Assembly: GCF_004799285.1 (NCBI RefSeq)
Contig: NZ_SSND01000001.1
Coordinates: forward strand, 248,001 to 312,000
DNA: 64,000 nt
Reading direction: 5' to 3'
DNA from: Aliigemmobacter aestuarii
GTDB taxonomy: Bacteria > Pseudomonadota > Alphaproteobacteria > Rhodobacterales > Rhodobacteraceae
In this document: positions 11,088 through 19,807 of the stretch, piece by piece
Layout: the number at the start of each line of letters is the position of its first letter
Numbering within the stretch: position 1 is the stretch's first letter
Notes under the pieces: generated by a model
Seen by the model: only the letters and a program-made list of their open reading frames with translations
Told to the model about the DNA's origin: nothing
Databases searched by the model: none
Translations under genes and position numbers: made by a program

Positions 11088-12233
11088 TCAGAGGCTCAGC
11101 GACAGGACCGTGGCGACAGTCAGTTCGCCGAACCCGTTGAAGCGGGTGTTGGTGGCCAGCGAATAGGCCCCCATGCCGTGGAAGACTACGAAATCGCCCT
11201 CGGCGATGTCCTCGGCCAGCATCACGTCGCCGGGGATGCGGTCCACCGAATCGCAGGTCGGGCCAAAGACGATCCGCGGGGTCGCCTCGGCCTGGCGCTT
11301 CACGCCTTCGGGCGTCGTCACCTCGATCCGGTCGATCGGCCCGATCAGCGGCAGTTCGGCCAGCGCGCCATAGACCCCGTCATTGAGGAACACATGCGCG
11401 CCGTCCCGCACTGCCTTGACGCGGGCAGCATGGGTGAAGGCATCGCCCACGATGCCCCGGCCCGGCTCGCAGACCAGCATCGGGCGATCCTCGCCGAAGG
11501 CTTCGTCGGTCACGCGGTCGATCAGGTCAAAGGTTTCCTCGATCTGCGGCAGCACGCCGTGCAGGCGGTGATTGGGGAAACCGCCGCCCACGTTCAGCCG
11601 GGCAATCGTCACGCCCGCCGCGCGGGCGATATCGGCGGCAGCGCGGATGTAGGATTCCCAGGCGTGCGGGTCGGTGCACTGGGTGCCCGGATGGAAGGTC
11701 AGCGAAGGGATGAAGCCCGCCGCGGCGACGGTCTTCAGCAGCTCCGCCGACAGTTCCACCGTCGCCCCGAACTTGGCACCGAAGTTGTAGGCCGCGCCCG
11801 CCACCGGCAGCTTGAAGCGCACGCTGATCTCGCAGCCCTCGGCGGGCACCATCTCGATCAGCTTGGCCAGTTCGCTGGCGCTGTCGACCGAATAGGATTT
11901 CACGCCCATCTCGACCGCCACGGCGATCTCGGCGCGGCTGCGCACGGGGTTGTTGTAATGCATCGCCGCATCCGGGGCGATCCGGCGGATCAGGCGCATC
12001 TCGTTCGGGCTGGCCACGTCAAAGCCGCGCACGCCCGCCGCCGACAGGTTCTCGATCACCACATCGGCCGGGTTGGTCTTGACCGCATAGGTCACCATGC
12101 CGGGAAAGCCGTCGATGAACCGGCGCGCCGCCGCCTGAAGCGCGGCGGGCGAGAAGAACAGCACGGGGTTTTCCGGCTGCACGGTACGAAGATATTCTGA
12201 AGGGTTGGTCCAGATCGTTTTCGACAGTCCCAT
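11088..12233 (-). CDS. ornithine/lysine decarboxylase, fold-III PLP type
   Basis: PLP-dependent basic amino acid decarboxylase of the alanine racemase fold, giving putrescine and/or cadaverine. The product is 381 aa with PLP lysine Lys52 (YAVKTNP), the phosphate loop NVGGGFP and the catalytic block GPTCDSVD (Cys327, Asp328) that marks ODC rather than diaminopimelate decarboxylase. Ornithine versus lysine preference cannot be decided by eye. The start at 12233 (MGLSKTIWTNPSEY) has an AAAGGAT site before it. It is divergent from an Lrp-type regulator across a 213-bp gap with a near-palindromic site, suggesting local control. Confidence 0.9.
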   Translation of the reverse strand: MGLSKTIWTNPSEYLRTVQPENPVLFFSPAALQAAARRFIDGFPGMVTYAVKTNPADVVIENLSAAGVRGFDVASPNEMRLIRRIAPDAAMHYNNPVRSRAEIAVAVEMGVKSYSVDSASELAKLIEMVPAEGCEISVRFKLPVAGAAYNFGAKFGATVELSAELLKTVAAAGFIPSLTFHPGTQCTDPHAWESYIRAAADIARAAGVTIARLNVGGGFPNHRLHGVLPQIEETFDLIDRVTDEAFGEDRPMLVCEPGRGIVGDAFTHAARVKAVRDGAHVFLNDGVYGALAELPLIGPIDRIEVTTPEGVKRQAEATPRIVFGPTCDSVDRIPGDVMLAEDIAEGDFVVFHGMGAYSLATNTRFNGFGELTVATVLSLSL

Positions 12234-12391
12234 CGGCGCATCCTTTCTGCCAACAAGACGCAAGAAGCCAGCCCGCATCATTGCGGGAGTGCGGCACCTG
12301 CGCGGTCGTTACAACCAGGCCAGGTGCGTATGAGCCGCCCTTTTCCTGAAATTCGGGACCCGCGATATGGGGCACAACCTTACCGATGAAA

Positions 12392-12407
12392 ACTGTATAT
12401 TTGCAGT
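12392..12407. promoter_or_regulatory. near-palindromic site between decarboxylase and lrp, candidate Lrp operator
   Basis: ACTGTATATTTGCAGT matches its own reverse complement at 12 of 16 positions, with perfect ACTG/CAGT arms around an AT-rich centre, much like Lrp/AsnC sites. It lies in the shared intergenic region, 11 bp upstream of a perfect TATAAT (12418-12423) reading into the lrp-type gene. Binding is inference. Confidence 0.45.
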
Positions 12408-12417
12408 GATTGGCTGT

Positions 12418-12423
12418 TATAAT
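12418..12423 (+). promoter_or_regulatory. -10 element of the lrp-type gene
   Basis: Exact TATAAT about 24 bp upstream of the ATG at 12447. No convincing -35 hexamer is seen at 16-18 bp; the candidate operator occupies the -35 zone, which would suit autoregulation. Confidence 0.4.
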
Positions 12424-12446
12424 GCCGAAAAAAGGATACAAAGTGA

Positions 12447-12878
12447 ATGGATGAACTGGATCGCAACATTCTCGCGCTTCTGGGGGCGGATGCGCGGATG
12501 TCGGTGGCAACCCTCGCGCGGCGGCTGAAGGTGGCAAGGTCCACCGTGCAGGCCCGGCTCGAACGGCTCGAATCGACCGGCGTGATCGCGGGATACACCC
12601 TGAAACTGGGCGAGGCGGCGCGCCAGGGCCGGTTGCGGGCGAGCGTGCTTCTGACGATCGAACCGCGCGCGCAGGCGGGTATCCTGACACGGCTGAAGTC
12701 GATTTCCGAGGTCGAAAAGGTGTTCACCACCTCGGGCCGGTTCGACCTGCTTTTGCAGATCGCCGCGCCGAACACGCAGGTTCTGGACCAGGTGCTGGAC
12801 CAGATCGGCGCGCTGACCGGCGTCAACTCATCCGAAAGCCTCATCCATCTGTCCACCCGGATCGACCGCGCGATCTGA
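12447..12878 (+). CDS. Lrp/AsnC-family transcriptional regulator
   Basis: A 143-aa Lrp-type regulator: N-terminal winged helix-turn-helix (MDELDRNILALLGADARMSVATLARRL..., residues 1-50) and C-terminal RAM ligand-binding domain. It is divergent from the decarboxylase and probably controls it and itself in response to a basic amino acid or polyamine (inference from context). Its last 51 nt overlap the 3' end of the convergent HxlR-type gene. Ribosome site AAAAGGA lies 11 bp before the ATG. Confidence 0.88.
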   Translation: MDELDRNILALLGADARMSVATLARRLKVARSTVQARLERLESTGVIAGYTLKLGEAARQGRLRASVLLTIEPRAQAGILTRLKSISEVEKVFTTSGRFDLLLQIAAPNTQVLDQVLDQIGALTGVNSSESLIHLSTRIDRAI

Positions 12879-13547
12879 GACCGCAGGCGGGGGCCGCAGG
12901 GCGAACAGATCGACGAATCGCTGCCCCTCTTCGGGGTTGCCCTCGAAGCCGATCATCCCTGCCGCCACCAGGTCAGCCAGCGGCGCGGGCCCGTAGACGG
13001 CGCGCGCCATCTGGCAGGGCGTGCCGGCGAACCGCAAGGGCGCGCGCTCGGCCCGTTCGCGCCGCACCTCGTAGGCGCCAGGCGCGGTGCGGATGGTGAA
13101 ACCCTCTGCCCCAAGGCGCACCGTCACCAGATGCCTCCCGGCCCTGTCCCGCGCGCAAAGCGCCCGCATCGACAGCATCAGCGCGGTCGGGCTGATGTGT
13201 TTCGACGGATCATGCCCCGGCTGGCCCACCCCCCAAAGGCACAGCGCCTTCAGCACCGGCCAAAGCCCCTGCCCCGCACGGGTCAGCCCATAGACCGTGG
13301 CTCGCGCGTCTTCGGGCAGCGTGGTTCGGTCCACCAGCCCCGCCTGTTCCATCTCGTCCAGCCGCTGGGTCAGGACATTCGCGCTGATCCCCGGCAGACC
13401 GGCCCGGATGGCCGAGAACCGGCGCGGCCCGAGCATCAGTTCACGCGCCACCAGCAGCGCCCAACGATCCCCGATCAGATCCAGGGCATGGGCCGCGATA
13501 CAGCCTTCGTCATAGCTCTTGCGACTGCCCTTCGCCAACGCCGGCAT
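12828..13547 (-). CDS. HxlR-family transcriptional regulator with C-terminal extension
   Basis: A 239-aa protein. Residues 10-105 are an HxlR winged helix (YDEGCIAAHALDLIGDRWALLVARELMLGPRRFSAIRAGL... is typical). The remaining ~130 residues resemble an SCP2-like sterol/ligand pocket, an arrangement seen in many actinobacterial and alphaproteobacterial HxlR proteins. The frame is open to 14426, but MPALAKGSRKSYDEG at 13547 is the sensible start. It is divergent from the DUF1428-VOC pair across 69 bp and likely regulates it. The 3' end overlaps the lrp gene. Confidence 0.85.
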   Translation of the reverse strand: MPALAKGSRKSYDEGCIAAHALDLIGDRWALLVARELMLGPRRFSAIRAGLPGISANVLTQRLDEMEQAGLVDRTTLPEDARATVYGLTRAGQGLWPVLKALCLWGVGQPGHDPSKHISPTALMLSMRALCARDRAGRHLVTVRLGAEGFTIRTAPGAYEVRRERAERAPLRFAGTPCQMARAVYGPAPLADLVAAGMIGFEGNPEEGQRFVDLFALRPPPAVSDRAVDPGGQMDEAFG

Positions 13548-13616
13548 CTTTTCAGTTGTTTTTTCTAACCTATCGCGCAACGCTTCCCGCATCAAGCGAA
13601 CAGGAGGTTTCAGGCC

Positions 13617-13976
13617 ATGTATATCGACGGGTTTCTGCTTCCCGTGCCGACCGCCCGGAAGGACGAATATCGCGCGCATGAGGAAAAATGGTGGCCGGCC
13701 TTCCGCGATCTGGGGGCAACCGGCCTGATGGTCGCCTGGGGCGACGACATCCCCGAGGGCAGATGGACGGATTTCCGCCGCGCGGTTGATGGGCGGGACG
13801 ATGAAACGACGGTCCTGTGCTGGATGACATGGCCCGATCGCGCCACCCGAGATGCCGCGCTTCAGGCCTTCATGGAACGGGCCGACATTGACCCCTCGAT
13901 GATGGACATGCCCTTTGACGGCAAGCGTCTTGTGATGGGCGGTTTCGCCCCGATCTTTCAGGGGGGCGCGGCATGA
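13617..13976 (+). CDS. DUF1428 family protein
   Basis: A 119-aa protein of the DUF1428 (YbaA) family with a ferredoxin-like alpha/beta fold. Family blocks are visible: YIDGFLLPVP at the N-terminus, AWGDDIPEGRWTDFRRAV and PFDGKRLVMGGF near the end. The function of the family is unknown. AACAGGAGG lies 9 bp before the ATG. It overlaps the VOC gene by ATGA, so the two are co-translated. Confidence 0.88.
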   Translation: MYIDGFLLPVPTARKDEYRAHEEKWWPAFRDLGATGLMVAWGDDIPEGRWTDFRRAVDGRDDETTVLCWMTWPDRATRDAALQAFMERADIDPSMMDMPFDGKRLVMGGFAPIFQGGAA

Positions 13977-14725
13977 CCGGGCATCACGGCGCACCCTGCT
14001 GGTATGAACTGACCAGCGCCGATCAGACGGCCTCGCAATCCTTCTACGGCCGGGTCCTTGGCTGGGGCTTTGCCGATGCCGGGATGGAGGGCTTTGCCTA
14101 TACGCTGGCCATGGCGGGCGATCAGATGGTCGCAGGGCTGATGACGCCCGATGCGCCGATGCCGGAATTCTGGATGGTCTATTTCGCGGTCGATGACTGC
14201 GACGCGGCCTGCGCGCGGGTCGGGGAACTGGGCGGGCATGTCCACCGCCCGCCCGAGGACATTCCCGGCACCGGCCGCTTTGCCATTGCCGCCGATCCGC
14301 AGGGCGCGGTCTTCGGCCTTCTTCAGCCGCTGGACGGGCAGACGGGTTCGGCCTTCGACCAGATGAAGACGGGTCACGGTGCCTGGCATGAGCTTTTGTC
14401 GCCCGATCCCGTCGCGGCGTTCTCATTCTATGCCGCGCTCTTGGGGTGGGCGAAGGGCGACGCCATGCCGATGGGCGACATGGGAACTTATCAACTGGTC
14501 CGCTGGCAGGGCACCGACATCGGCGGCATCTGCCCCCCAGAACCGGGCATGCCGGCGCATTGGCTGCCCTATTTTTCGGTGGCCGGCATCGACGCTGCCA
14601 TCGTGCAGATCAGGGAAAACGGCGGCACGATCCTGCAGGACCGGATGGAAGTGCCCGGCGGGGTCTTCATCGCCATCGCCCGCGACCCGCAGGGCGCGCG
14701 TTTCGCGGTGATCGGCCCGGCCTGA
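13973..14725 (+). CDS. two-domain VOC (glyoxalase/bleomycin-resistance-like) protein
   Basis: A 250-aa protein with two VOC repeats (about 6-118 and 125-248), each opening with a W-EL-S-D pattern (CWYELTSADQTASQSFYG and AWHELLSPDPVAAFSFYA) and each closing with DPQGA.F. Such pairs form one metal-binding or ligand-binding site. The substrate is unknown. It is co-translated with the DUF1428 gene under the probable control of the divergent HxlR regulator. Confidence 0.87.
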   Translation: MTGHHGAPCWYELTSADQTASQSFYGRVLGWGFADAGMEGFAYTLAMAGDQMVAGLMTPDAPMPEFWMVYFAVDDCDAACARVGELGGHVHRPPEDIPGTGRFAIAADPQGAVFGLLQPLDGQTGSAFDQMKTGHGAWHELLSPDPVAAFSFYAALLGWAKGDAMPMGDMGTYQLVRWQGTDIGGICPPEPGMPAHWLPYFSVAGIDAAIVQIRENGGTILQDRMEVPGGVFIAIARDPQGARFAVIGPA

Positions 14726-14730
14726 GCCTG

Positions 14731-14764
14731 CGCGGGTTTCGGGCCTTCGCGGGTTTCGGGCCTG
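14731..14764. repeat. 17-nt tandem repeat, two perfect copies
   Basis: CGCGGGTTTCGGGCCTT followed by a copy differing only at the last base, starting 6 bp after the VOC gene stop. One of several short tandem arrays placed right after stop codons in this window. Confidence 0.7.
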
Positions 14765-14854
14765 CGCCTGATTCCGGCTTGCCCTGCCCGAAACCCTTCC
14801 CCTTTCCGGCCTCTTTGGCTATGGATCGCCCGACACGAAATGCAGGGTGTTCAG

Positions 14855-17800
14855 ATGCCGATGGAAAAGACCTTCAACGCCGCCGAGGCCGAGGCCCGGA
14901 TTTCGAAAACCTGGATCGACGGCAAGGCGGGGCGCGCGGGGGCGCATGCGAAACCCGGTGCCGATCCGTTCTGCATCATGATCCCGCCGCCGAACGTGAC
15001 GGGCAGCCTGCACATGGGCCATGCGTTCAACAACACGCTGCAGGATATCCTGATCCGCTGGCACCGGATGCGCGGGTTCGACACGCTGTGGCAGCCCGGC
15101 ACCGACCACGCGGGCATCGCCACGCAGATGGTGACCGAACGCGAGATGGCGGCCAACGGCGAACCCACCCGCGCCGAGATGGGGCGCGAGGCGTTCCTGG
15201 CCCGCGTCTGGCAGCAGAAGGTCAAGTCGCGCTGCACGATCATCGGCCAGTTGCAGCGGCTTGGCGCCTCCTGCGACTGGGACCGCGAGGCCTTTACCAT
15301 GGGCGGCGCCAAGGGCGACCCCGACGCAGGAAACGGCCCGAATTTCCACGACGCCGTGATCAAGGTCTTCGTAGACATGTATCACAAGGGGCTGATCTAT
15401 CGCGGCAAGCGCCTTGTGAACTGGGACCCGCATTTCGAAACCGCGATCTCTGATCTCGAAGTCGAGAATGTCGAGGTCGACGGCCAGATGTGGCACTTCA
15501 AATACCCGCTGGCGGGCGGGGCCACCTATGAATATGTCGAGAAGGACGCCGACGGCAACGTCACCTTCCGCGAGACGCGCGATTACATCTCGATCGCGAC
15601 GACCCGCCCCGAAACCATGCTGGGCGACGGCGCGGTGGCGGTTCATCCGTCAGATGAACGTTACGCACCAATTGTCGGGAAACTTTGCGAAATCCCGGTT
15701 GGCCCCAAAGAACATCGCCGCCTGATCCCGATCATCACCGATGAATATCCCGACCCGACCTTCGGCTCGGGCGCGGTGAAGATCACCGGCGCGCATGACT
15801 TCAACGACTATGCCGTGGCCAAGCGCGGGGGGATCCCCTGCTATCGGCTGATGGACACCAAGGGCCGGATGCGGGCCGATGGCCTGCCCTATGCCGAGAC
15901 GGCCGGGATCGCACTGGCCGTGGCTCGCGGCGAACGCAGCCTGACCGAGGCCGAGGTCGACACGCTGAACCTTGTCCCCGATCATCTGCGCGGGCTTGAC
16001 CGGTTCGAGGCCCGCGCGCGGGTGATCGCGGAAATCACCGCCGAGGGCCTTGCGGTGATGACCGTGGCCTCGGACCCCCGGCTTGGCAAATCCGCGCTGA
16101 AACCCGATGCCGAAGGCGCCGATGCCCGCGTGCCGCTGGTCGAGGCGAAAAAGATCATGCAGCCTTTCGGCGACCGCTCGAAAGTGGTGATCGAACCGAT
16201 GCTGACCGACCAGTGGTTCGTGGATGCCGCGAAAATCGTCGGCCCCGCGCTTGAGGCCGTGCGCTCCGGCCGGGTCAGGATCATGCCCGAGTCGGGCGAA
16301 AAGACCTATTACCACTGGCTTGAGAACATCGAACCCTGGTGCATCAGCCGCCAGCTCTGGTGGGGGCACCAGATCCCGGTGTGGTACGGGCTCGACATCT
16401 GGCCCACGGGGTTTCGCGATGCGCAGGGCGACCATGCGCTCGACGAGGCCGAAATCTTCGAACTGCTGGCCGATGGCGCCTTCTCGACCATCGAGCCGGT
16501 GCACCACTGCGCGCATGACCTGGGCGCGGTGATCGACCGGTTCCGCGACGATCTCGCCCCGTTGCCCGAACCGCTGAACCATGCCCGCATCGTCGAGGTC
16601 GACAGCCGCGAGGACGCGGTGCAGACGCTGGCGCGGTCGCTGGCGGATTACAACCTGACGCAGGACCCCACCCACCTGGTCTATCCGGTCTGGCGCGATG
16701 CCGATGTGCTGGATACCTGGTTCTCGTCGGGCCTCTGGCCGATCGGCACCCTGGGCTGGCCCGAGAACACCCCGGAATTGCAGAAGTATTTCCCCACCTC
16801 GGTCCTTGTGACCGGGCAGGACATCCTGTTCTTCTGGGTCGCGCGGATGATGATGATGCAGCTTGCGGTCGTGGATGACATCCCCTTCCACACCGTCTAT
16901 CTGCACGGCCTCGTCCGCGACGCCAAGGGCAAGAAGATGTCGAAGTCGCTCGGCAATGTCGTCGACCCGCTGGACATCATCGACGAATTCGGCGCCGATG
17001 CGCTGCGTTTCACCAACGCGGCGATGGCCTCGCTCGGCGGCGTCCTGAAACTCGACACGGCGCGCATCACCGGCTACCGCAACTTCGGCACGAAACTGTG
17101 GAACGCCTGCCGCTTTGCCGAGATGAATGGCGTCTGGGAAGGGCACAAGACCCAGTCCGCCCCACCGGCGCCCAAGGCCACCGCGAACCGCTGGATCATC
17201 GGCGAAACCGCCAAGGCCCGCGCCGAAGTGGATGCAGCGCTGGCCGACTACCGCTTCGACCAGGCGGCGGATGCGCTTTACCGCTTCGTCTGGGGCAAGG
17301 TCTGCGACTGGTATGTCGAATTCGCCAAGCCCCTGTTCGATGGTGACCAGGCGGCCGAGACGCGCGCCACCATGGCCTGGGTGCTGGATCAGTGCATGAT
17401 CCTTCTGCACCCGATCATGCCCTTCATCACCGAGGAACTCTGGGCCACCACCGGCACGCGCGGATCGATGCTGGTCCATGCCGACTGGCCCGCCTATGGC
17501 GCCGACCTGATCGACGCCGAGGCCGACCGCGAAATGACCTGGGTCACCGGCCTGATCGACGAAATCCGTTCGGCCCGTGCGCAGATGCATGTGCCGGTGG
17601 GCCTTAAGCTCGACATGGTCGCAACCGCGATGGACGATTTCGCCCGCGCGGCCTGGGCCCGGAACGAGGTGCTGATCCGGCGCCTTGCCCGGATCGAGAC
17701 CCTGACCGAGGCCGCCACCGCCCCGAAGGGCGCGATCACGCTGGCCGCGGAAGGCGCGTCCTTCGCCATCCCGCTGGAAGGGGTCATCGACATCGCCGAA

Positions 17801-17998
17801 GAAAAGGCCCGCCTGCAGAAGGCGATGGACAAGCTCGCCAAGGAAATCGGCGGGCTGAAGGGGCGGCTTGGCAACCCCGCCTTCGTCGCCTCCGCCCCCG
17901 AAGAGGTGGTGGACGAGGCCCGCGCCAACCTTGAGGCGCGCGAGGACGAGGCGGCCAAGATCGCCGCCGCCCTGAAGCGTCTCGCCGAAATCGGCTGA
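14855..17998 (+). CDS. valS: valyl-tRNA synthetase
   Basis: Class I aminoacyl-tRNA synthetase that charges tRNA-Val. The product is about 1047 aa, the long alphaproteobacterial form with an extra ~100-residue insert before [13 protein letters not shown]. The HIGH motif is HMGH (SLHMGHAFN, about residue 50) and KMSKS is at about residue 694 (KKMSKSLGN). The CP1 editing domain ([17 protein letters not shown]) and a C-terminal coiled coil ([17 protein letters not shown]) are present. The frame opens at 14840; I prefer [16 protein letters not shown] at 14855, the usual family start. Confidence 0.96.
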   Translation: MPMEKTFNAAEAEARISKTWIDGKAGRAGAHAKPGADPFCIMIPPPNVTGSLHMGHAFNNTLQDILIRWHRMRGFDTLWQPGTDHAGIATQMVTEREMAANGEPTRAEMGREAFLARVWQQKVKSRCTIIGQLQRLGASCDWDREAFTMGGAKGDPDAGNGPNFHDAVIKVFVDMYHKGLIYRGKRLVNWDPHFETAISDLEVENVEVDGQMWHFKYPLAGGATYEYVEKDADGNVTFRETRDYISIATTRPETMLGDGAVAVHPSDERYAPIVGKLCEIPVGPKEHRRLIPIITDEYPDPTFGSGAVKITGAHDFNDYAVAKRGGIPCYRLMDTKGRMRADGLPYAETAGIALAVARGERSLTEAEVDTLNLVPDHLRGLDRFEARARVIAEITAEGLAVMTVASDPRLGKSALKPDAEGADARVPLVEAKKIMQPFGDRSKVVIEPMLTDQWFVDAAKIVGPALEAVRSGRVRIMPESGEKTYYHWLENIEPWCISRQLWWGHQIPVWYGLDIWPTGFRDAQGDHALDEAEIFELLADGAFSTIEPVHHCAHDLGAVIDRFRDDLAPLPEPLNHARIVEVDSREDAVQTLARSLADYNLTQDPTHLVYPVWRDADVLDTWFSSGLWPIGTLGWPENTPELQKYFPTSVLVTGQDILFFWVARMMMMQLAVVDDIPFHTVYLHGLVRDAKGKKMSKSLGNVVDPLDIIDEFGADALRFTNAAMASLGGVLKLDTARITGYRNFGTKLWNACRFAEMNGVWEGHKTQSAPPAPKATANRWIIGETAKARAEVDAALADYRFDQAADALYRFVWGKVCDWYVEFAKPLFDGDQAAETRATMAWVLDQCMILLHPIMPFITEELWATTGTRGSMLVHADWPAYGADLIDAEADREMTWVTGLIDEIRSARAQMHVPVGLKLDMVATAMDDFARAAWARNEVLIRRLARIETLTEAATAPKGAITLAAEGASFAIPLEGVIDIAEEKARLQKAMDKLAKEIGGLKGRLGNPAFVASAPEEVVDEARANLEAREDEAAKIAAALKRLAEIG

Positions 17999-18000
17999 TC

Positions 18001-18021
18001 TTCAACCTGGCACAAATACCC
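18001..18021 (+). repeat. dispersed CAAATACC element, copy B
   Basis: TTCAACCTGGCACAAATACC plus C, 3 bp after the valS stop, differing from copy A at two positions of 21. A terminator hairpin follows 30 bp later. Confidence 0.6.
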
Positions 18022-18049
18022 TCGGGGGGTGAATGGCCGAAAGGCCAGT

Positions 18050-18076
18050 GGGGGGCAGACAGCCCCCCTTTTCTTT
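18050..18076 (+). terminator. intrinsic terminator of valS
   Basis: Perfect 7-bp stem GGGGGGC/GCCCCCC (18050-18068) with loop AGACA, followed by TTTTCTTTT. Confidence 0.75.
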
Positions 18077-18102
18077 TCCTGCGGGCCTCCCATCTTCCGG
18101 TG

Positions 18103-18435
18103 ATGGGATGGCTTGAACGGATCGCCGAACGACAGATGCTGCGTGCCCGCGCGCGCGGGCAGCTCATTGGCCTTGCAGGCGAGGGAAAGCCGCTGCCCGA
18201 CCGCACCGGCGATGCCTTCGTCAGTGTGGGCGATGCGGCCGGTTTCCGGATCATGGCCGCGGCGGGTGTCCTGCCCGAAGAGATCGAGTGGAAAAAGCGC
18301 GCCGAGGTGCTGCGCGCCCATGTCGCCGCCCTGACCGACCCCGACGAGATCAAGGCCGCCCTGGCCGAACTGGCCCGGATCGAGATGCGCCGCGCCATCG
18401 CCGAGGAGGCGCGGCGCGCCTTCCTGAAACCCTGA
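18103..18435 (+). CDS. DUF1992 (DnaJ-like family) protein
   Basis: A 110-aa protein of the DUF1992 family, often annotated as DnaJ homologue subfamily C member 28-like though it lacks a J domain. Recognisable blocks: the basic N-terminal helix WLERIAERQMLRA, GQLIGLAGEGKPLP and the E.KKRAEVL region. Function is unknown. It follows the valS terminator by 27 bp. GTG at 18100 is a possible alternative start. Confidence 0.82.
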   Translation: MGWLERIAERQMLRARARGQLIGLAGEGKPLPDRTGDAFVSVGDAAGFRIMAAAGVLPEEIEWKKRAEVLRAHVAALTDPDEIKAALAELARIEMRRAIAEEARRAFLKP

Positions 18436-18440
18436 CCGGC

Positions 18441-18608
18441 TCAGGGGATCAGGCGGTCCACCGCCCGAAGGGTTCCCGTCGCCTTGTCCACGACCAGCAT
18501 CAGCACCCGCTTGCCGCCCAGTTTCGCCACGACCGGCGGCAAAAGGCGCGCGCCGCCTGCCGCGGCCGCCGTCACCAGAAACCCGCGGCGTGTCAGACCC
18601 TTCTTCAT
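18441..18608 (-). CDS. 55-aa peptide with Tat-like leader
   Basis: A 55-aa frame beginning MKKGLTRRGFLVTAAAAGGARLL, which matches the twin-arginine pattern (RRGFL) plus a hydrophobic stretch. The mature part would be only about 30 residues (KRVLMLVVDKATGTLRAVDRLIP). A strong GGAGGAC ribosome site lies about 7 bp before the ATG. It is convergent with the DUF1992 gene and divergent from the aminotransferase. It could be a Tat-exported or membrane-held micro-protein, or the remnant N-terminus of a larger Tat substrate. No family recognised. Confidence 0.55.
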   Translation of the reverse strand: MKKGLTRRGFLVTAAAAGGARLLPPVVAKLGGKRVLMLVVDKATGTLRAVDRLIP

Positions 18609-18693
18609 CGGTTGTCCTCCGCTCCGAAGCCTGCCCTCAAGATGGCGCGCAGCCCCCTTGCCGAAAGGGGGAAAATCCGTTTCTGATGCCCCC

Positions 18694-19800
18694 ATGACCG
18701 GACCACGCTACACCCCCCTTGTCGCAAGCCTGCCCGCCACTGTCCCCTTCGTCGGGCCGGAAACCCAGGAACGTGCGCGGGGGGCGGCCTTCCGCGCGCG
18801 TCTGGGGGCGAATGAATCGCTCTTTGGTCCCTCACCCCGCGCCATCGCCGCGATGGAACAAGCCGCGCGCGAGGTCTGGATGTATGGTGACCCGGAAAAC
18901 CATGACCTGCGGCAGGCGCTGGCCGCCCATCACCGGGTCAGCCCGGCCAATATCGTGGTGGGCGAAGGGATCGACGGGCTTCTGGGCTATCTGGTGCGGA
19001 TGCTGGTGGGCACCGGCGATCCGGTCGTGACCTCGGACGGCGCCTACCCCACGTTCAATTTTCATGTCGCGGGTTATGGCGGAACCCTGCACAAGGTTCC
19101 CTACAAGGCTGATGCCGAAGACCCCGAGGCGCTGATCGCCCGCGCGGCAGCCGTTGGGGCGAAACTGATCTATATCGCCAACCCGGACAACCCGATGGGC
19201 AGCCATCACCCCGCCGCCACGATCCGGGCGATGATCGACGCCTGCCCCGACGGCAGCCTGATCGTGCTGGACGAGGCCTATATCGACCTTGCCCCCGACG
19301 GCACCGCGCCCGACATCGCGGCGGATGACCCGCGCGTGATCCGGATGCGCACCTTTTCCAAGGGCTACGGCATGGCGGGCCTGCGCGTCGGCTATGCGAT
19401 CGGGGACGCGCCGCTGATCACCGCCTTCAACAAGGTGCGCAACCATTTCGGCATGGGGCGCATCGCGCAAGCGGGCGCGCTGGCGGCGCTGGCCGATCAG
19501 GCGTGGCTGGCCGAGGTGCGGACGCGGGTCGCCGCCGCGCGGGCGCGCGTCGGGGCGATCGCGGCGGAAAACGGTCTGACCGCCCTGCCCTCGGCCACCA
19601 ATTTCGTGACCGTCGACTGCGGGCGCGACGGGGATTTCGCCCGCTCCGTGCTGAAGGAATGCGTGGCGCGCGGCGTCTTCATCCGGATGCCCTTCGTGGC
19701 CCCGATGGACCGCTGCATCCGCATCAGCCTGGGCGACGATACCGCACTCGACGTTCTGGCCGAGGTGCTGCCGCAGGCGCTGGCCGCCGCCCGGGGGTAG
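18694..19800 (+). CDS. HisC-like PLP aminotransferase
   Basis: Fold-type I class I/II aminotransferase of the histidinol-phosphate aminotransferase group, 368 aa. PLP lysine Lys223 sits in FSKGYGMAGLRVGYA; the cofactor-binding pieces NPDNPMG and DEAYID are present. No other his genes are adjacent, so it may be a second HisC-like enzyme acting on an aromatic or other amino acid. The frame is open upstream to 18484 but MTGPRYTPLVASLP is the family-like start. A lone gene. Confidence 0.87.
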   Translation: MTGPRYTPLVASLPATVPFVGPETQERARGAAFRARLGANESLFGPSPRAIAAMEQAAREVWMYGDPENHDLRQALAAHHRVSPANIVVGEGIDGLLGYLVRMLVGTGDPVVTSDGAYPTFNFHVAGYGGTLHKVPYKADAEDPEALIARAAAVGAKLIYIANPDNPMGSHHPAATIRAMIDACPDGSLIVLDEAYIDLAPDGTAPDIAADDPRVIRMRTFSKGYGMAGLRVGYAIGDAPLITAFNKVRNHFGMGRIAQAGALAALADQAWLAEVRTRVAAARARVGAIAAENGLTALPSATNFVTVDCGRDGDFARSVLKECVARGVFIRMPFVAPMDRCIRISLGDDTALDVLAEVLPQALAAARG

Positions 19801-19807
19801 GCACAGG

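Noticed and set aside
15650-17590. 646-aa antisense frame opposite valS
   Set aside because: No recognisable motif and exactly opposite a conserved synthetase.
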